Positions 36,203-44,910 of a DNA stretch of 64,000 nt are shown here, piece after piece (the first letter of the stretch is position 1; the number at the start of each line of letters is the position of its first letter). The notes under the pieces are model-generated. The model was not told the DNA's origin, ran no database searches, and saw only the letters and a program-made list of their open reading frames with translations. This stretch comes from Burkholderiales bacterium. GTDB lineage: Bacteria > Pseudomonadota > Gammaproteobacteria > Burkholderiales > Nitrosomonadaceae. The stretch spans positions 434,001 to 498,000 of the forward strand of contig JACKLR010000002.1 of assembly GCA_024235795.1 (NCBI GenBank), given 5' to 3'. A program made the position numbers and the translations under genes.

Positions 36203-39200
36203 CTCTCAACAAATACCGGACGCAGATGAGCGATTGCGCGCTATTGACCCGGCATTTTCGTTTATTGTCCAGGCGCCTGCCGGTTCAGGTAAAACCGGAC
36301 TGCTGATTCAGCGTTACCTTAGACTCTTGACCTGTGTCGATAATCCAGAAGAAATCGTGGCGATTACGTTTACCCGTAAAGCTGCCGCAGAAATGCGTGA
36401 GCGAATTCTGAAAGCGCTGGAATCAGCTAGTTCCAATGTAGTCATTCCTGAAAATTCATTTGAACAATTAACGCATAAGCTTGCAGTTGCAGCCCTGCGG
36501 CGTGATCGGCAAGCCGGGTGGGGTATTATCGATAATCCGATGCGATTGCGAATACAAACCATCGATTCGTTATGTGCTGCATTAACGCTGCAGATGCCGA
36601 TATTGTCAAAATTCGGCTCTCAACCAGAAACAACCGAGAATGCACAGATGCTATATCTGGAAGCCGCACGTGCAACAGTTGGGTTGCTTGATCAACAGCA
36701 TGAAATTGCTGATGATATTGAGCTGATGCTTGAATACCTCGATAACGATCTGGCACGCCTTGAGAGTCTGCTTGCTGCAATGCTGGCACGACGGGATCAC
36801 TGGTTGCGCCATATCCATGGCACAACCAGAGGAGAACTCGAAGCGTCTCTTAATAATGTACGCAGAATTGCTGTCGATCGAGTTTTCAGTCTGCTTCCCC
36901 AAGAATTACATAATGAGCTGCTTGTGTTAGTGCGCTATGCTGCGGCTAATCTGTTAGCCGAACAAAAAGCTTCTGCGATTACCGTTTGTGATGGCCTGGA
37001 CAGGTTGCCGGATACCGTTGAAGCCTGGTGTGGTATTGCTGAATTGCTACTCAAGGCAGACGGTGAATGGCGCGACAAAATCGATGCGAGACAGGGCTTC
37101 CCTGCAGGAAAGACAAAGATTGAAAAAGAAAAAGCCAGAGAATGGAAAGTCCGTATAACACAGTTCATTATACAGCTTAAAGCAAATGACCTTTTTTATC
37201 GCGCGTTGCTGGAAATCCGGCAATTGCCATTGCCTGTTTATACAGAAAATCAGTGGGAAATACTGGGTGCGATAACGCGGCTGTTACCCCAGGCAGTGGC
37301 GCAACTGAAAATAATATTTCAGTTAACCGGACAGGTGGATTTTACAGAAGTATCACAAAGTGCACTTGTGGCGCTGGGTGAGCCCGAGCAACCCACAGAT
37401 TTGGCACTGGCGCTGGATTATCGCATAAGGCATTTGTTAATCGATGAATTTCAGGATACTTCCATCAGCCAGTATCAACTGATTGAAAAATTGGTGGCAG
37501 CATGGGAGCCTGGTGAGGGTAGAAGTCTGTTTGTTGTAGGCGACCCAATGCAATCGATATACCGCTTTCGGGAAGCAGAAGTCGGGTTGTTTTTGCAGGC
37601 ACGTCAAAGCGGAATAGCACATGTTGATTTGCAACCCATCACGTTGAGCAGTAATTTCCGTTCGCAACGCGGCATCGTCAATTGGGTCAATAATACCTTC
37701 AGTCAAGTTATGCCGGATTTTGAGGATGTTGCTACTGGCGCTGTAGCATATTCCCCATCCATAGCGGTATCTGCAGATCTTGATGGTCCTGCAGTTACGA
37801 TTCATCCTGCTTTTGACAAAGACCGTTCTACAGAAGCAATGAATGTGGTGGAGGTGATCATGCAGTCCAGGCAGAGGAATCCGGCGGATTCAATCGCTGT
37901 CCTGGTAAGGAATCGCAGTCATTTGAATGAAATCGTTGCATGCCTGCAATCGGCTGATCTAAGTTTTCATGCCGTGGAAATTGATGCGCTCAATCGGAAA
38001 TCTGTCGTGACCGATCTGTTAATGTTGACCCGGGCGCTGTTAAATCCTGCTGATCGTCTGGCCTGGTTAGCTGTTTTGCGCGCGCCATGGTGTGGTTTGC
38101 GGCTTGATGATTTACAGGCTTTAGTGTCAGAGCAGAAAACTGATCATTTTGATCAAGTGATGCCAAAAATAAAAACTGTTTGGGAAATGATCAGTGACGA
38201 TCATTGTTGGCATACGCTATCACGTGATGGTGTCGAACGGGTGCAACGGATAAGCAAGGTGCTCAAGCAATGTATACAACATCGTTACCGGCAGTCGCTG
38301 CGCGCAACAGTGGAAGCTGCTTGGCAGGCACTTGGTGGGCCTGGTTGTATCGGTATAAACCAAAAAAGTATTTCTCTAAATGAAAATCAGGATGAGCAAG
38401 GCATTCGGAAAAGGCACGATATTAATTCGTTCAAAGATGCAATGACATATTTTGATTACCTTGAGAAACATGAGATAGCAGGCAATATTCGGGATTTTGC
38501 TTTTTTTGAAGGAACGCTAACCAAGCTTTATGCATCCACGGACTTTGGCGCGGATAAAAGCCTTCAGATCATGACTATTCATAAATCCAAAGGACTCGAA
38601 TTTGATACCGTACTGTTGCCGGGACTTGGTTTCTCACCAAAAAACAGAGAAAAGCAGCTACTCAAATGGATGGAGTTGCCCCGCCGTGATAGAGATGCTG
38701 CTAAAGGTGGGTTTGCCATTCGGGAAGCAGATTTGTTTTTGGCGCCAATCCAGGAAACTGGGAAAAAAAATGATTCTATCAACATATGGCTGGATTCTCT
38801 TGAGCGGGCGAAAGAAGATTTTGAAGCTGAACGGTTACTGTATGTTGCAGCAACACGTGCCAAAAAGTTTCTACATTTGCTTGGGCATACCCATATAAGC
38901 GAAGAAGATGGTGAGTTGATAGTTCAACAACCCAGAACTGGCAGTTTACTGAGAAGACTCTGGCCGGCAATTGAACAAGTTTTTGTAGATACGGCAAGGC
39001 AAAATAAGTTGCCTGGATTACAATCTGGTCAGTGTGTAGACGCAGACGAGAAACATAAAGCGCATCTGATTGATCAATCTGTTTCGAGATTAGTATCAGA
39101 CTGGTTACCGCCGACAGCACCTGAACCGGTAGACTGGAAGTCAACAGATTTTGTAACACATTTGAATGAAGATATTGAGTTTTCGTGGGCAAGTGAAGTC

Positions 39201-39722
39201 GCCAAACATGTTGGCAGTATTGCGCATCGCTGGCTGCAGCAAATAGCTGAAGAAAAACTGAAAGGATGGGATGTCCAAAGGATACATTCCATGCGAAGAA
39301 AGATTGCATATGGACTGATGAAAAATGGATTAACGCATGAAGATGAAATATTAGAGAAGGCGGTTGATGGCGTTATAACCGCGCTGATCAATAGTATTAC
39401 GGATAACTGTGGTCGATGGATTCTTGGAGAGCATCAGGAAGCTCAGAATGAAGTAAGGCTGTCCGGAGTCATTGATGATAATGTCGTGGATTATGTTATA
39501 GATAGGACCTTTTGTGATGCGCAAAAGACCAGATGGATTATCGATTATAAAACAAGCAGCCATGAAGGATCGGGTATTCAGTTGTTCCTGGATAGAGAAC
39601 AAGAGCGTTATAGCCATCAACTGAATAATTATGCGGAGTTGTTTCAAAGAATTGATGCGCGACCCATTCGCCTCGGTCTGTATTTTCCAATGCTAAAAGG
39701 TTGGCGGGCTTGGAAATATTGA
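36195..39722 (+). CDS. AddA-like UvrD/REP helicase-nuclease
   Basis: A 1175-residue superfamily 1 helicase with a C-terminal RecB nuclease. Motifs in order: Walker A FIVQAPAGSGKTGLLIQRYL, AITFTRKAAAEMRERIL, LLIDEFQDTSISQYQLIEK, VGDPMQSIYRFREAEVGLF, TIHKSKGLEFDTVLLPGLG, LLYVAATRAKKFLHLLG, and the nuclease WIIDYKTSSHEGSG. The frame is open from 36126, but ATG 36195 gives the family-like start MTDSQQIPDADERLRAIDPA and overlaps the upstream stop. It is separated from amoC by 351 bp with no obvious terminator. Confidence 0.93.
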   Translation: MTDSQQIPDADERLRAIDPAFSFIVQAPAGSGKTGLLIQRYLRLLTCVDNPEEIVAITFTRKAAAEMRERILKALESASSNVVIPENSFEQLTHKLAVAALRRDRQAGWGIIDNPMRLRIQTIDSLCAALTLQMPILSKFGSQPETTENAQMLYLEAARATVGLLDQQHEIADDIELMLEYLDNDLARLESLLAAMLARRDHWLRHIHGTTRGELEASLNNVRRIAVDRVFSLLPQELHNELLVLVRYAAANLLAEQKASAITVCDGLDRLPDTVEAWCGIAELLLKADGEWRDKIDARQGFPAGKTKIEKEKAREWKVRITQFIIQLKANDLFYRALLEIRQLPLPVYTENQWEILGAITRLLPQAVAQLKIIFQLTGQVDFTEVSQSALVALGEPEQPTDLALALDYRIRHLLIDEFQDTSISQYQLIEKLVAAWEPGEGRSLFVVGDPMQSIYRFREAEVGLFLQARQSGIAHVDLQPITLSSNFRSQRGIVNWVNNTFSQVMPDFEDVATGAVAYSPSIAVSADLDGPAVTIHPAFDKDRSTEAMNVVEVIMQSRQRNPADSIAVLVRNRSHLNEIVACLQSADLSFHAVEIDALNRKSVVTDLLMLTRALLNPADRLAWLAVLRAPWCGLRLDDLQALVSEQKTDHFDQVMPKIKTVWEMISDDHCWHTLSRDGVERVQRISKVLKQCIQHRYRQSLRATVEAAWQALGGPGCIGINQKSISLNENQDEQGIRKRHDINSFKDAMTYFDYLEKHEIAGNIRDFAFFEGTLTKLYASTDFGADKSLQIMTIHKSKGLEFDTVLLPGLGFSPKNREKQLLKWMELPRRDRDAAKGGFAIREADLFLAPIQETGKKNDSINIWLDSLERAKEDFEAERLLYVAATRAKKFLHLLGHTHISEEDGELIVQQPRTGSLLRRLWPAIEQVFVDTARQNKLPGLQSGQCVDADEKHKAHLIDQSVSRLVSDWLPPTAPEPVDWKSTDFVTHLNEDIEFSWASEVAKHVGSIAHRWLQQIAEEKLKGWDVQRIHSMRRKIAYGLMKNGLTHEDEILEKAVDGVITALINSITDNCGRWILGEHQEAQNEVRLSGVIDDNVVDYVIDRTFCDAQKTRWIIDYKTSSHEGSGIQLFLDREQERYSHQLNNYAELFQRIDARPIRLGLYFPMLKGWRAWKY

Positions 39723-40073
39723 TTAAACTAAAAAAACAGAATTAACCTTAAAAACAAAGCGATTGCGAGAATAAAAATAAAATTCTCAATCTGAAAAATA
39801 ACTTAAATCGAAAATTTGATAATAAAGGTTGCTTCGAGATATTGATAACGGAAATATTATCTATTAATATAGCGTAAATCCCCATACCTTATGTGGAGAT
39901 TTTATGACAAATGACTTGACTTTATAGTGTAAGGTCGACTAGCCTTTGATCTGCAGCTCGAGAAGCGATATAAGGTGTTTAAGAGTTGTTGTAAAAAGAG
40001 CAGTACTAATTAATTAGTATTAAGGACAAGAGAGAAGTAGTAATAATTAACAAGTAAGTAAGGAGGAATAAAG
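39723..40073 (+). promoter_or_regulatory. amo operon control and leader region
   Basis: A 351-bp AT-rich region before amoC. A possible sigma-70 promoter is TTGACT at 39916-39921 with TAGCCT at 39940-39945 (18-base spacing). A long leader then leads to a strong AGGAGG site at 40061-40066, eight bases before the amoC ATG. The promoter is assigned by eye and is tentative. Confidence 0.45.
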
Positions 40074-40880
40074 ATGGCAACAACGATGGGAACGAGTAGT
40101 GCGGCGAGTGCTGACTATGACATGTCATTGTGGTACGACTCCAAGTACTACAAGTTGGGCATGGGCATTATGCTGGCGGTAGCGATATTCTGGATTTGGT
40201 ATCAGCGTACATTTGCGTATTCACATGGTATGGACTCAATGGAGCCGGAATTTGACCGTGTATGGATGGGGCTGTGGCGTGTCCACATGACCCTGATGCC
40301 ATTGTTTGCACTGGTGACCTGGGGCTGGTTACTGAAGACCCGCGACACCAAAGAGCAATTGGACAACCTGGATCCTAAACTGGAAGTCAAACGTTACTTC
40401 TACTGGTTGATGTGGCTGGGTGTTTATCTGTTTGGTGTTTACTGGGGTGGCAGCTTCTTCACGGAGCAGGATGCATCGTGGCACCAGGTGATCATTCGTG
40501 ACACGAGCTTCACGCCAAGTCACGTAGTGGTGTTTTACGGTTCATTCCCGATGTACATTGTATGCGGCGTAGCGACATACCTGTACGCGATGACACGTCT
40601 GCCACTGTACAGCCGCGGCACATCATTTCCGCTGGTCATGGCGATTGCCGGTCCGCTGATGATTCTGCCGAACGTTGGATTGAACGAATGGGGACATGCA
40701 TTCTGGTTCATGGAAGAGCTGTTCAGCGCGCCATTGCACTGGGGCTTTGTGATTCTGGGCTGGGCAGGTTTGTTCTCAGGTGGTATCGCGGCACAGATTG
40801 TGACCCGTTACTCTAACCTGACAGACGTGATCTGGAATGGTCAAAGCAAAGAAATTCTAAACAACCGGATTGTTCCTTAA
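40074..40880 (+). CDS. amoC: Ammonia monooxygenase subunit C
   Basis: Membrane subunit of the copper monooxygenase that oxidises ammonia to hydroxylamine. The 268-residue protein has about six membrane helices and the family signatures YDMSLWYDSKYYKLGMG, HGMDSMEPEFDRVWM, VIIRDTSFTPSHVVVFYGSF (Asp and His of the conserved copper site) and NEWGHAFWFMEELFSAPLHW. It is first in the amoCAB operon, followed by a 182-bp gap with a hairpin. Nitrosomonadaceae usually carry two or three amoCAB copies; only one is in the window. Confidence 0.98.
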   Translation: MATTMGTSSAASADYDMSLWYDSKYYKLGMGIMLAVAIFWIWYQRTFAYSHGMDSMEPEFDRVWMGLWRVHMTLMPLFALVTWGWLLKTRDTKEQLDNLDPKLEVKRYFYWLMWLGVYLFGVYWGGSFFTEQDASWHQVIIRDTSFTPSHVVVFYGSFPMYIVCGVATYLYAMTRLPLYSRGTSFPLVMAIAGPLMILPNVGLNEWGHAFWFMEELFSAPLHWGFVILGWAGLFSGGIAAQIVTRYSNLTDVIWNGQSKEILNNRIVP

Positions 40881-40896
40881 TCTAAGCTAGACTATA

Positions 40897-40928
40897 CATC
40901 GCCCGGGCAAGTTTGTGCTTGGGCGATG
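40897..40928 (+). promoter_or_regulatory. Hairpin in the amoC-amoA intergenic region
   Basis: An inverted repeat CATCGCCC ... GGGCGATG closes around a short AAG/CTT inner stem. No run of T follows, so it is more likely an RNA-stability or partial-attenuation element between amoC and amoAB than a full terminator. Confidence 0.65.
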
Positions 40929-41062
40929 CTCTGGAGTGAGGGATGCGGATAAGGGAGTCAATAAGAAGGCATCCGTGCACGAGGAGAGGTAGTAAAAGAG
41001 AGTAAAGGAATCGTCATGTTATTAACATTAATATCACACGAAACAAACGAAGGGAGAGTCTA

Positions 41063-41887
41063 GTGAGCAGAACAGACGAAATTATAGCGGCGGCGAAGAT
41101 GCCGCCGGAAGCGGTCAGGATGTCCAGATACATTGATGCGGTGTATTTTCCAATTCTATGTATACTTCTGGTCGGTACATTCCACATGCACTTTATGCTA
41201 TTGGCAGGTGACTGGGATTTCTGGTTGGATTGGAAAGATCGCCAGTGGTGGCCGGTAGTGACACCGATTGTGGGTGTTATGTATTGTGCAGCATTGATGT
41301 ATTATCTGTGGGTAAACTACCGTTTACCGTATGGTGCGACGTTATGTATTGTTTGCCTGTTAGTAGGTGAATGGTTAACCCGTTACTGGGGTTTTTACTG
41401 GTGGTCACACTACCCGATCAACTTTGTATTGCCATCGACAATGATTCCAGGGGCATTGATGCTTGACACGATTTTATTGTTGACAGGTAACTGGTTGATA
41501 ACTGCATTGATTGGTGGTGGATTCTGGGGCTTGTTCTTCTATCCGGGCAACTGGCCTATTTTTGGTCCAACCCACTTGCCAGTGGTAGTGGAAGGCGTAT
41601 TGCTTTCAGTAGCTGACTACACAGGATTCTTGTATGTACGTACTGGTACACCGGAATATGTGCGGTTGATTGAGCAGGGTTCGCTGAGGACATTTGGTGG
41701 ACATACCACGGTGATTGCGGCGTTCTTCTCGGCCTTTGTATCCATGTTGATGTTCTGCGTATGGTGGTACCTTGGCAAAATCTATTGCACCGCGTTTTAC
41801 TATGTTAAAGGCGAAAGAGGCCGTATTTCCATGAAGATGGACGTAACGGCATATGGTGAACCAGGATTTGCAGAGAGGATCAAATAA
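41063..41887 (+). CDS. amoA: Ammonia monooxygenase subunit A
   Basis: Membrane subunit long used as the marker gene for ammonia oxidisers. The 274-residue protein contains RMSRYIDAVYFPILCILLVG, HMHFMLLAGDWDFWLDWKDR, the marker stretch GEWLTRYWGFYWWSHYPINF, YPGNWPIFGPTHLPVVVEG and FGGHTTVIAAFFSAFVSML. The start is GTG with agggagag at 41051-41058. By recall the sequence is of the betaproteobacterial type, with several residues (MSRTDEI start, VEGVLLSVADYTGFLYVRTG) nearer Nitrosospira than Nitrosomonas europaea. Its stop overlaps the amoB start (TAATG). Confidence 0.98.
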   Translation: MSRTDEIIAAAKMPPEAVRMSRYIDAVYFPILCILLVGTFHMHFMLLAGDWDFWLDWKDRQWWPVVTPIVGVMYCAALMYYLWVNYRLPYGATLCIVCLLVGEWLTRYWGFYWWSHYPINFVLPSTMIPGALMLDTILLLTGNWLITALIGGGFWGLFFYPGNWPIFGPTHLPVVVEGVLLSVADYTGFLYVRTGTPEYVRLIEQGSLRTFGGHTTVIAAFFSAFVSMLMFCVWWYLGKIYCTAFYYVKGERGRISMKMDVTAYGEPGFAERIK

Positions 41888-43149
41888 TGAAAATAAAAAA
41901 CATCTTTAAGCTGGGCGTCATGGGGCTTTATGGCGCGGCGGTTGGTGCTGCGACACTGGCATTGACAGTAGCGATAGACGTGACCCCGGTAGCGGCGCAT
42001 GGTGAACGTTCACAAGAGCCATTCTTGCGTATGCGTTCGATCCAATGGTACGACATGAGATGGGAGCCTAAGGTCACCAAAGTGAACGACATTGCGACGA
42101 TGTCAGGTAAGTTTCACCTGGCGGAAGACTGGCCGCGTGCGGTGGGTAAGCCGGAGCGTGCGTTTTTCAACGTTGGAAGCCCAAGTCCGGTGTTTGTACG
42201 TTTGAGCACCAAGCTGAACGGCGAGCCGATGTTCATTTCAGGGCCACTGGTAATTGGTCGTGACTATGAATTTGAAGTTAAGCTGAAAGCACGTATACCT
42301 GGCCGTCATCACATGCACGCGATGGTAAACGTGAAAGAAGCTGGTCCGATTGCGGGTCCTGCGTCCTGGATGAACATTACAGGTAGCTGGGATGACTTCA
42401 CCAACCCTATCAAGACACTGACAGGCGAGACCATTGACACAGAGACATTCAACTTTGCCAATGGTATTTTCTGGCATCTTGTTTGGACGGGTCTGGGCAT
42501 ATTCTGGATTGGTTACTATGTAGCGCGTCCGATGTTCTTGCCACGTAGCCGTGTATTATTGGCGTATGGAGACGACCTGCTGCTTGATCCAATGGATCGT
42601 AAGGTAGCGTGGGCAGTAGCGATACTGACCTGTACATTGGTATGGGGTGGCTATCGTTATACGGAAAGCACCTATCCATACACGATTCCGATTCAGGCTG
42701 GTGAGTCCAAGATAGATCCACTGCCGATCGAGCCAAATCCAGTAGCGATCAGAATTACCCATGCTAACTACGACGTACCAGGACGTGCGTTACGTATTAC
42801 CATGGACATCACCAACAATGGTGATACGGCGATCAACATTGGTGAGTTCACGACAGCGGGTGTACGTTTTGTAAACGCGCTGGGCCGTGAGCATCTTGAT
42901 CCTGATTATCCAAGAGAGCTGGTTGCGACTGGTTTGACATTGGATAATGATGCAGCGATTGAACCAGGCGAGACACGCGAGGTCAAACTGGAAGCGAAAG
43001 ACGCATTATGGGAAGTACAGCGTCTAATGGCTTTGTTGGGTGACCCGGAAAGTCGTTTTGGTGGATTGCTGATGACGTGGGATGAAGAAGGCAATCGTTA
43101 CATCAACAGTATTGCTGGAGCGGTAATCCCAGTCTTTACGAGACTCTAA
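41887..43149 (+). CDS. amoB: Ammonia monooxygenase subunit B
   Basis: Subunit with two periplasmic cupredoxin domains and the CuB site. A signal peptide (GVMGLYGAAVGAATLALTVA) is cleaved near VAAHGE, leaving His38 close to the mature N-terminus; with the HHMH cluster (141-144) it supplies the copper ligands. Two transmembrane helices separate the domains (NGIFWHLVWTGLGIFWIGYY; KVAWAVAILTCTLVWGG). At 420 residues it is typical of betaproteobacterial AmoB. The ATG shares one base with the amoA stop; a strong terminator follows 20 bp after its stop. Confidence 0.98.
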   Translation: MKIKNIFKLGVMGLYGAAVGAATLALTVAIDVTPVAAHGERSQEPFLRMRSIQWYDMRWEPKVTKVNDIATMSGKFHLAEDWPRAVGKPERAFFNVGSPSPVFVRLSTKLNGEPMFISGPLVIGRDYEFEVKLKARIPGRHHMHAMVNVKEAGPIAGPASWMNITGSWDDFTNPIKTLTGETIDTETFNFANGIFWHLVWTGLGIFWIGYYVARPMFLPRSRVLLAYGDDLLLDPMDRKVAWAVAILTCTLVWGGYRYTESTYPYTIPIQAGESKIDPLPIEPNPVAIRITHANYDVPGRALRITMDITNNGDTAINIGEFTTAGVRFVNALGREHLDPDYPRELVATGLTLDNDAAIEPGETREVKLEAKDALWEVQRLMALLGDPESRFGGLLMTWDEEGNRYINSIAGAVIPVFTRL

Positions 43150-43168
43150 AAAGTAGACTAGCAACAAC

Positions 43169-43214
43169 GCCGGTACACCACTGTCGCATGACAGCCGGTG
43201 TACCGGCTTTTTTA
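43169..43214 (+). terminator. Rho-independent terminator after amoB
   Basis: An 11-bp stem gccggtacacc/ggtgtaccggc (43169-43179 and 43197-43207) is followed directly by seven T. It closes the amoCAB transcript, with partial read-through into amoE possible. Confidence 0.88.
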
Positions 43215-43344
43215 TTAAGAAAAGAGACGCAATACACTCGGGGCACCCGCATAGAAAATGCAGGGAAAGAGACAAACAAGAGAAAAGCAGGATACAGAAG
43301 TTCATCAAGGGCGGGAGAAGTATTCTGATGAGGAGGAAACAGAT

Positions 43345-43926
43345 GTGTTGAAGCGAGCCATGAAAATGGGTGCGGCAGTGATAGCATTCGTTGCGGCATT
43401 GTATACAGGCGCGGTATTTGGGCATGGAGCAGAGGAACTGGAAGATGACAGTTGCATGCGCCGTATAGGTGAGAACATGATTCATTTAAGTGTTTACCAG
43501 CCGCAGGTTGACGAAGCTGGGCATTATTGTACGGACATACCTGCGACGGGCAATACGGTGCTTGTCGTGGATCTGGTTGACCCGATATTGCGTGAAATGC
43601 CGATAGGGGTGAAACTGGTTCGAGGCAGCAGAGAAGAAGACGGCGAAGTACTGGCAAATATAAGGGCATCCGTATATGCCGATGGTGTAATTAACACGCA
43701 GCAAGTATTGGAGCAGGGGAAACATCTTTTGGTAATAACTGCCGATGGTGTTCAGCCGTTAAAGTATCTTTACCATTTGCGTGTTGAGATGGTCAACTAT
43801 GCGGATGTATTCAGGGCAACAATTGGCCCTGCAGTTGGATTGGTGTTGCTGACTTTGGTTGGTTACAAATTATTCAAATCCAAGCGCTTTAAAAACTGGA
43901 TGACTACAAAAAAGAAATCTTTGTAA
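43345..43926 (+). CDS. amoE: AmoE (orf4), amo-associated membrane-anchored periplasmic protein
   Basis: A 193-residue protein found downstream of amoCAB in ammonia oxidisers and related to AmoD/PmoD. Signal helix MKMGAAVIAFVAALYTGAVFG leads to the mature start HGAEELEDDSC; the body has HLSVYQPQVDEAGHYCTDIP, and a C-terminal helix (ATIGPAVGLVLLTLVGYKLF) ends in a basic tail. Pairs of Cys and the N-terminal His suggest metal or redox chemistry. The frame is open from 43258, but the gaggagg site at 43330-43336 points to GTG 43345. A copper role is inferred from the family, not shown here. Confidence 0.88.
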   Translation: MLKRAMKMGAAVIAFVAALYTGAVFGHGAEELEDDSCMRRIGENMIHLSVYQPQVDEAGHYCTDIPATGNTVLVVDLVDPILREMPIGVKLVRGSREEDGEVLANIRASVYADGVINTQQVLEQGKHLLVITADGVQPLKYLYHLRVEMVNYADVFRATIGPAVGLVLLTLVGYKLFKSKRFKNWMTTKKKSL

Positions 43927-43977
43927 ACATTATTCTTAATAAAGATTTATAATAATATTTTTGCAGGGGAATATAGA

Positions 43978-44607
43978 ATGAGTATTAAAACGATAAAACA
44001 ATTATTCATATCAATAGTAGTTGCATCTGGAATTATATTTTCAGGACAAGTGCATGCGCACGGTGGATTGGCGCTGGCCGATGATTTATGTATTCTGACA
44101 GTCGGCCCATATACCATTCACTTTACAGGTTATCAGCCATTGTCTCAGGAAGAAGAATTTTGCGAAGATATCCCGGAGATTGGCAAAACAGTCGTTGCCT
44201 TGGATTATATTAATGATGAACTTCGTCCATTTGAGACAGAAGTGCGGATTGTGCGCAGTACGGACTCCCTTAATATCACTACCCGTACCACATCAAAGGA
44301 TTTGGAAAAGGTATCGGGTGAGGATTTAGAGAAAATGACAATCTATCACCTGCCGCCTCAAGTATATCCGAATGCCTCTATTTTGATTGATCATACATTT
44401 CCAGAAAAAGGGATGTTTGCGGGTGTGGTGACCGTAACTGGTAATGATCAGGAATGGGTCTCAGTTTTTCCGTTCTCTGTGGGTGAGGGCCTTCCTATAA
44501 ACTGGTTTACAGATGTACTGCCATATGTAGCAATTGTCGCATTTGCTGCTTTCTTTTTCTTGCGTAGCCGTAAGAAGCCAGAACAAGAAGGCACAACTGC
44601 AGCATAG
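43978..44607 (+). CDS. amoD: AmoD (orf5), copper-related amo-associated protein
   Basis: A 209-residue homologue of AmoE and of methanotroph PmoD. It has a signal peptide (FISIVVASGIIFSGQVHAHG), a mature N-terminus rich in His and acidic residues, the conserved LCILTVGPYTIHFTGYQPLS and EFCEDIPEIGKTVVALDY segments that parallel AmoE (LSVYQPQ, CTDIPATGNTV), and a C-terminal helix (VLPYVAIVAFAAFFFLRSRK). Ribosome site caggggaa precedes the ATG. The AmoE/AmoD pair looks like an old duplication. A PmoD-type dinuclear copper role is known for related proteins and is inferred here. Confidence 0.9.
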   Translation: MSIKTIKQLFISIVVASGIIFSGQVHAHGGLALADDLCILTVGPYTIHFTGYQPLSQEEEFCEDIPEIGKTVVALDYINDELRPFETEVRIVRSTDSLNITTRTTSKDLEKVSGEDLEKMTIYHLPPQVYPNASILIDHTFPEKGMFAGVVTVTGNDQEWVSVFPFSVGEGLPINWFTDVLPYVAIVAFAAFFFLRSRKKPEQEGTTAA

Positions 44608-44684
44608 TGACAGTAAACTATCAAATGTGAGTTGTTAAATGAATTAGAAAGTCGCAATAAATTTAGCAGTTCGTTTATTGACTA

Positions 44685-44716
44685 AAAACACGGCAGACTC
44701 TGCCGTGTTTTTTTGT
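44685..44716 (+). terminator. Rho-independent terminator after amoD
   Basis: Stem acacggcaga/tgccgtgt with a three-base loop (44688-44708), preceded by A and followed by about nine T. It ends the amoED unit. Confidence 0.9.
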
Positions 44717-44805
44717 TTTTATTTGCCATAAAACCCTATTGAGTATCACTAAAATTCGAAGTGCAAGACAATAGCGAAAATGTTGATGCAGTATAGTATA
44801 GGATT

Positions 44806-44888
44806 GATACGTATCGAATTATTTTTTGTGAAGAATGAAATCATGCAGCAAAATACGGATTTTAGAGGTGCCCTCTTATATTTTGCTG
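44806..44888 (+). promoter_or_regulatory. Structured leader before the hydrolase-OsmC gene
   Basis: A perfect 10-bp palindrome GATACGTATC lies at 44806-44815. Downstream, cagcaaaata (44846-44855) pairs exactly with tattttgctg (44879-44888), enclosing a second hairpin AGAGG-tgc-CCTCT (44864-44876). The outer stem ends 22 bases before the ATG. The palindrome could be an operator and the nested hairpin an RNA control element. Confidence 0.55.
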
Positions 44889-44910
44889 ACTTTTAAAAAA
44901 GAGAGATACA

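Noticed and set aside
43258..43344. 29-codon N-terminal extension of amoE
   Set aside because: Highly charged, precedes the signal peptide, and a strong gaggagg site supports the GTG at 43345.
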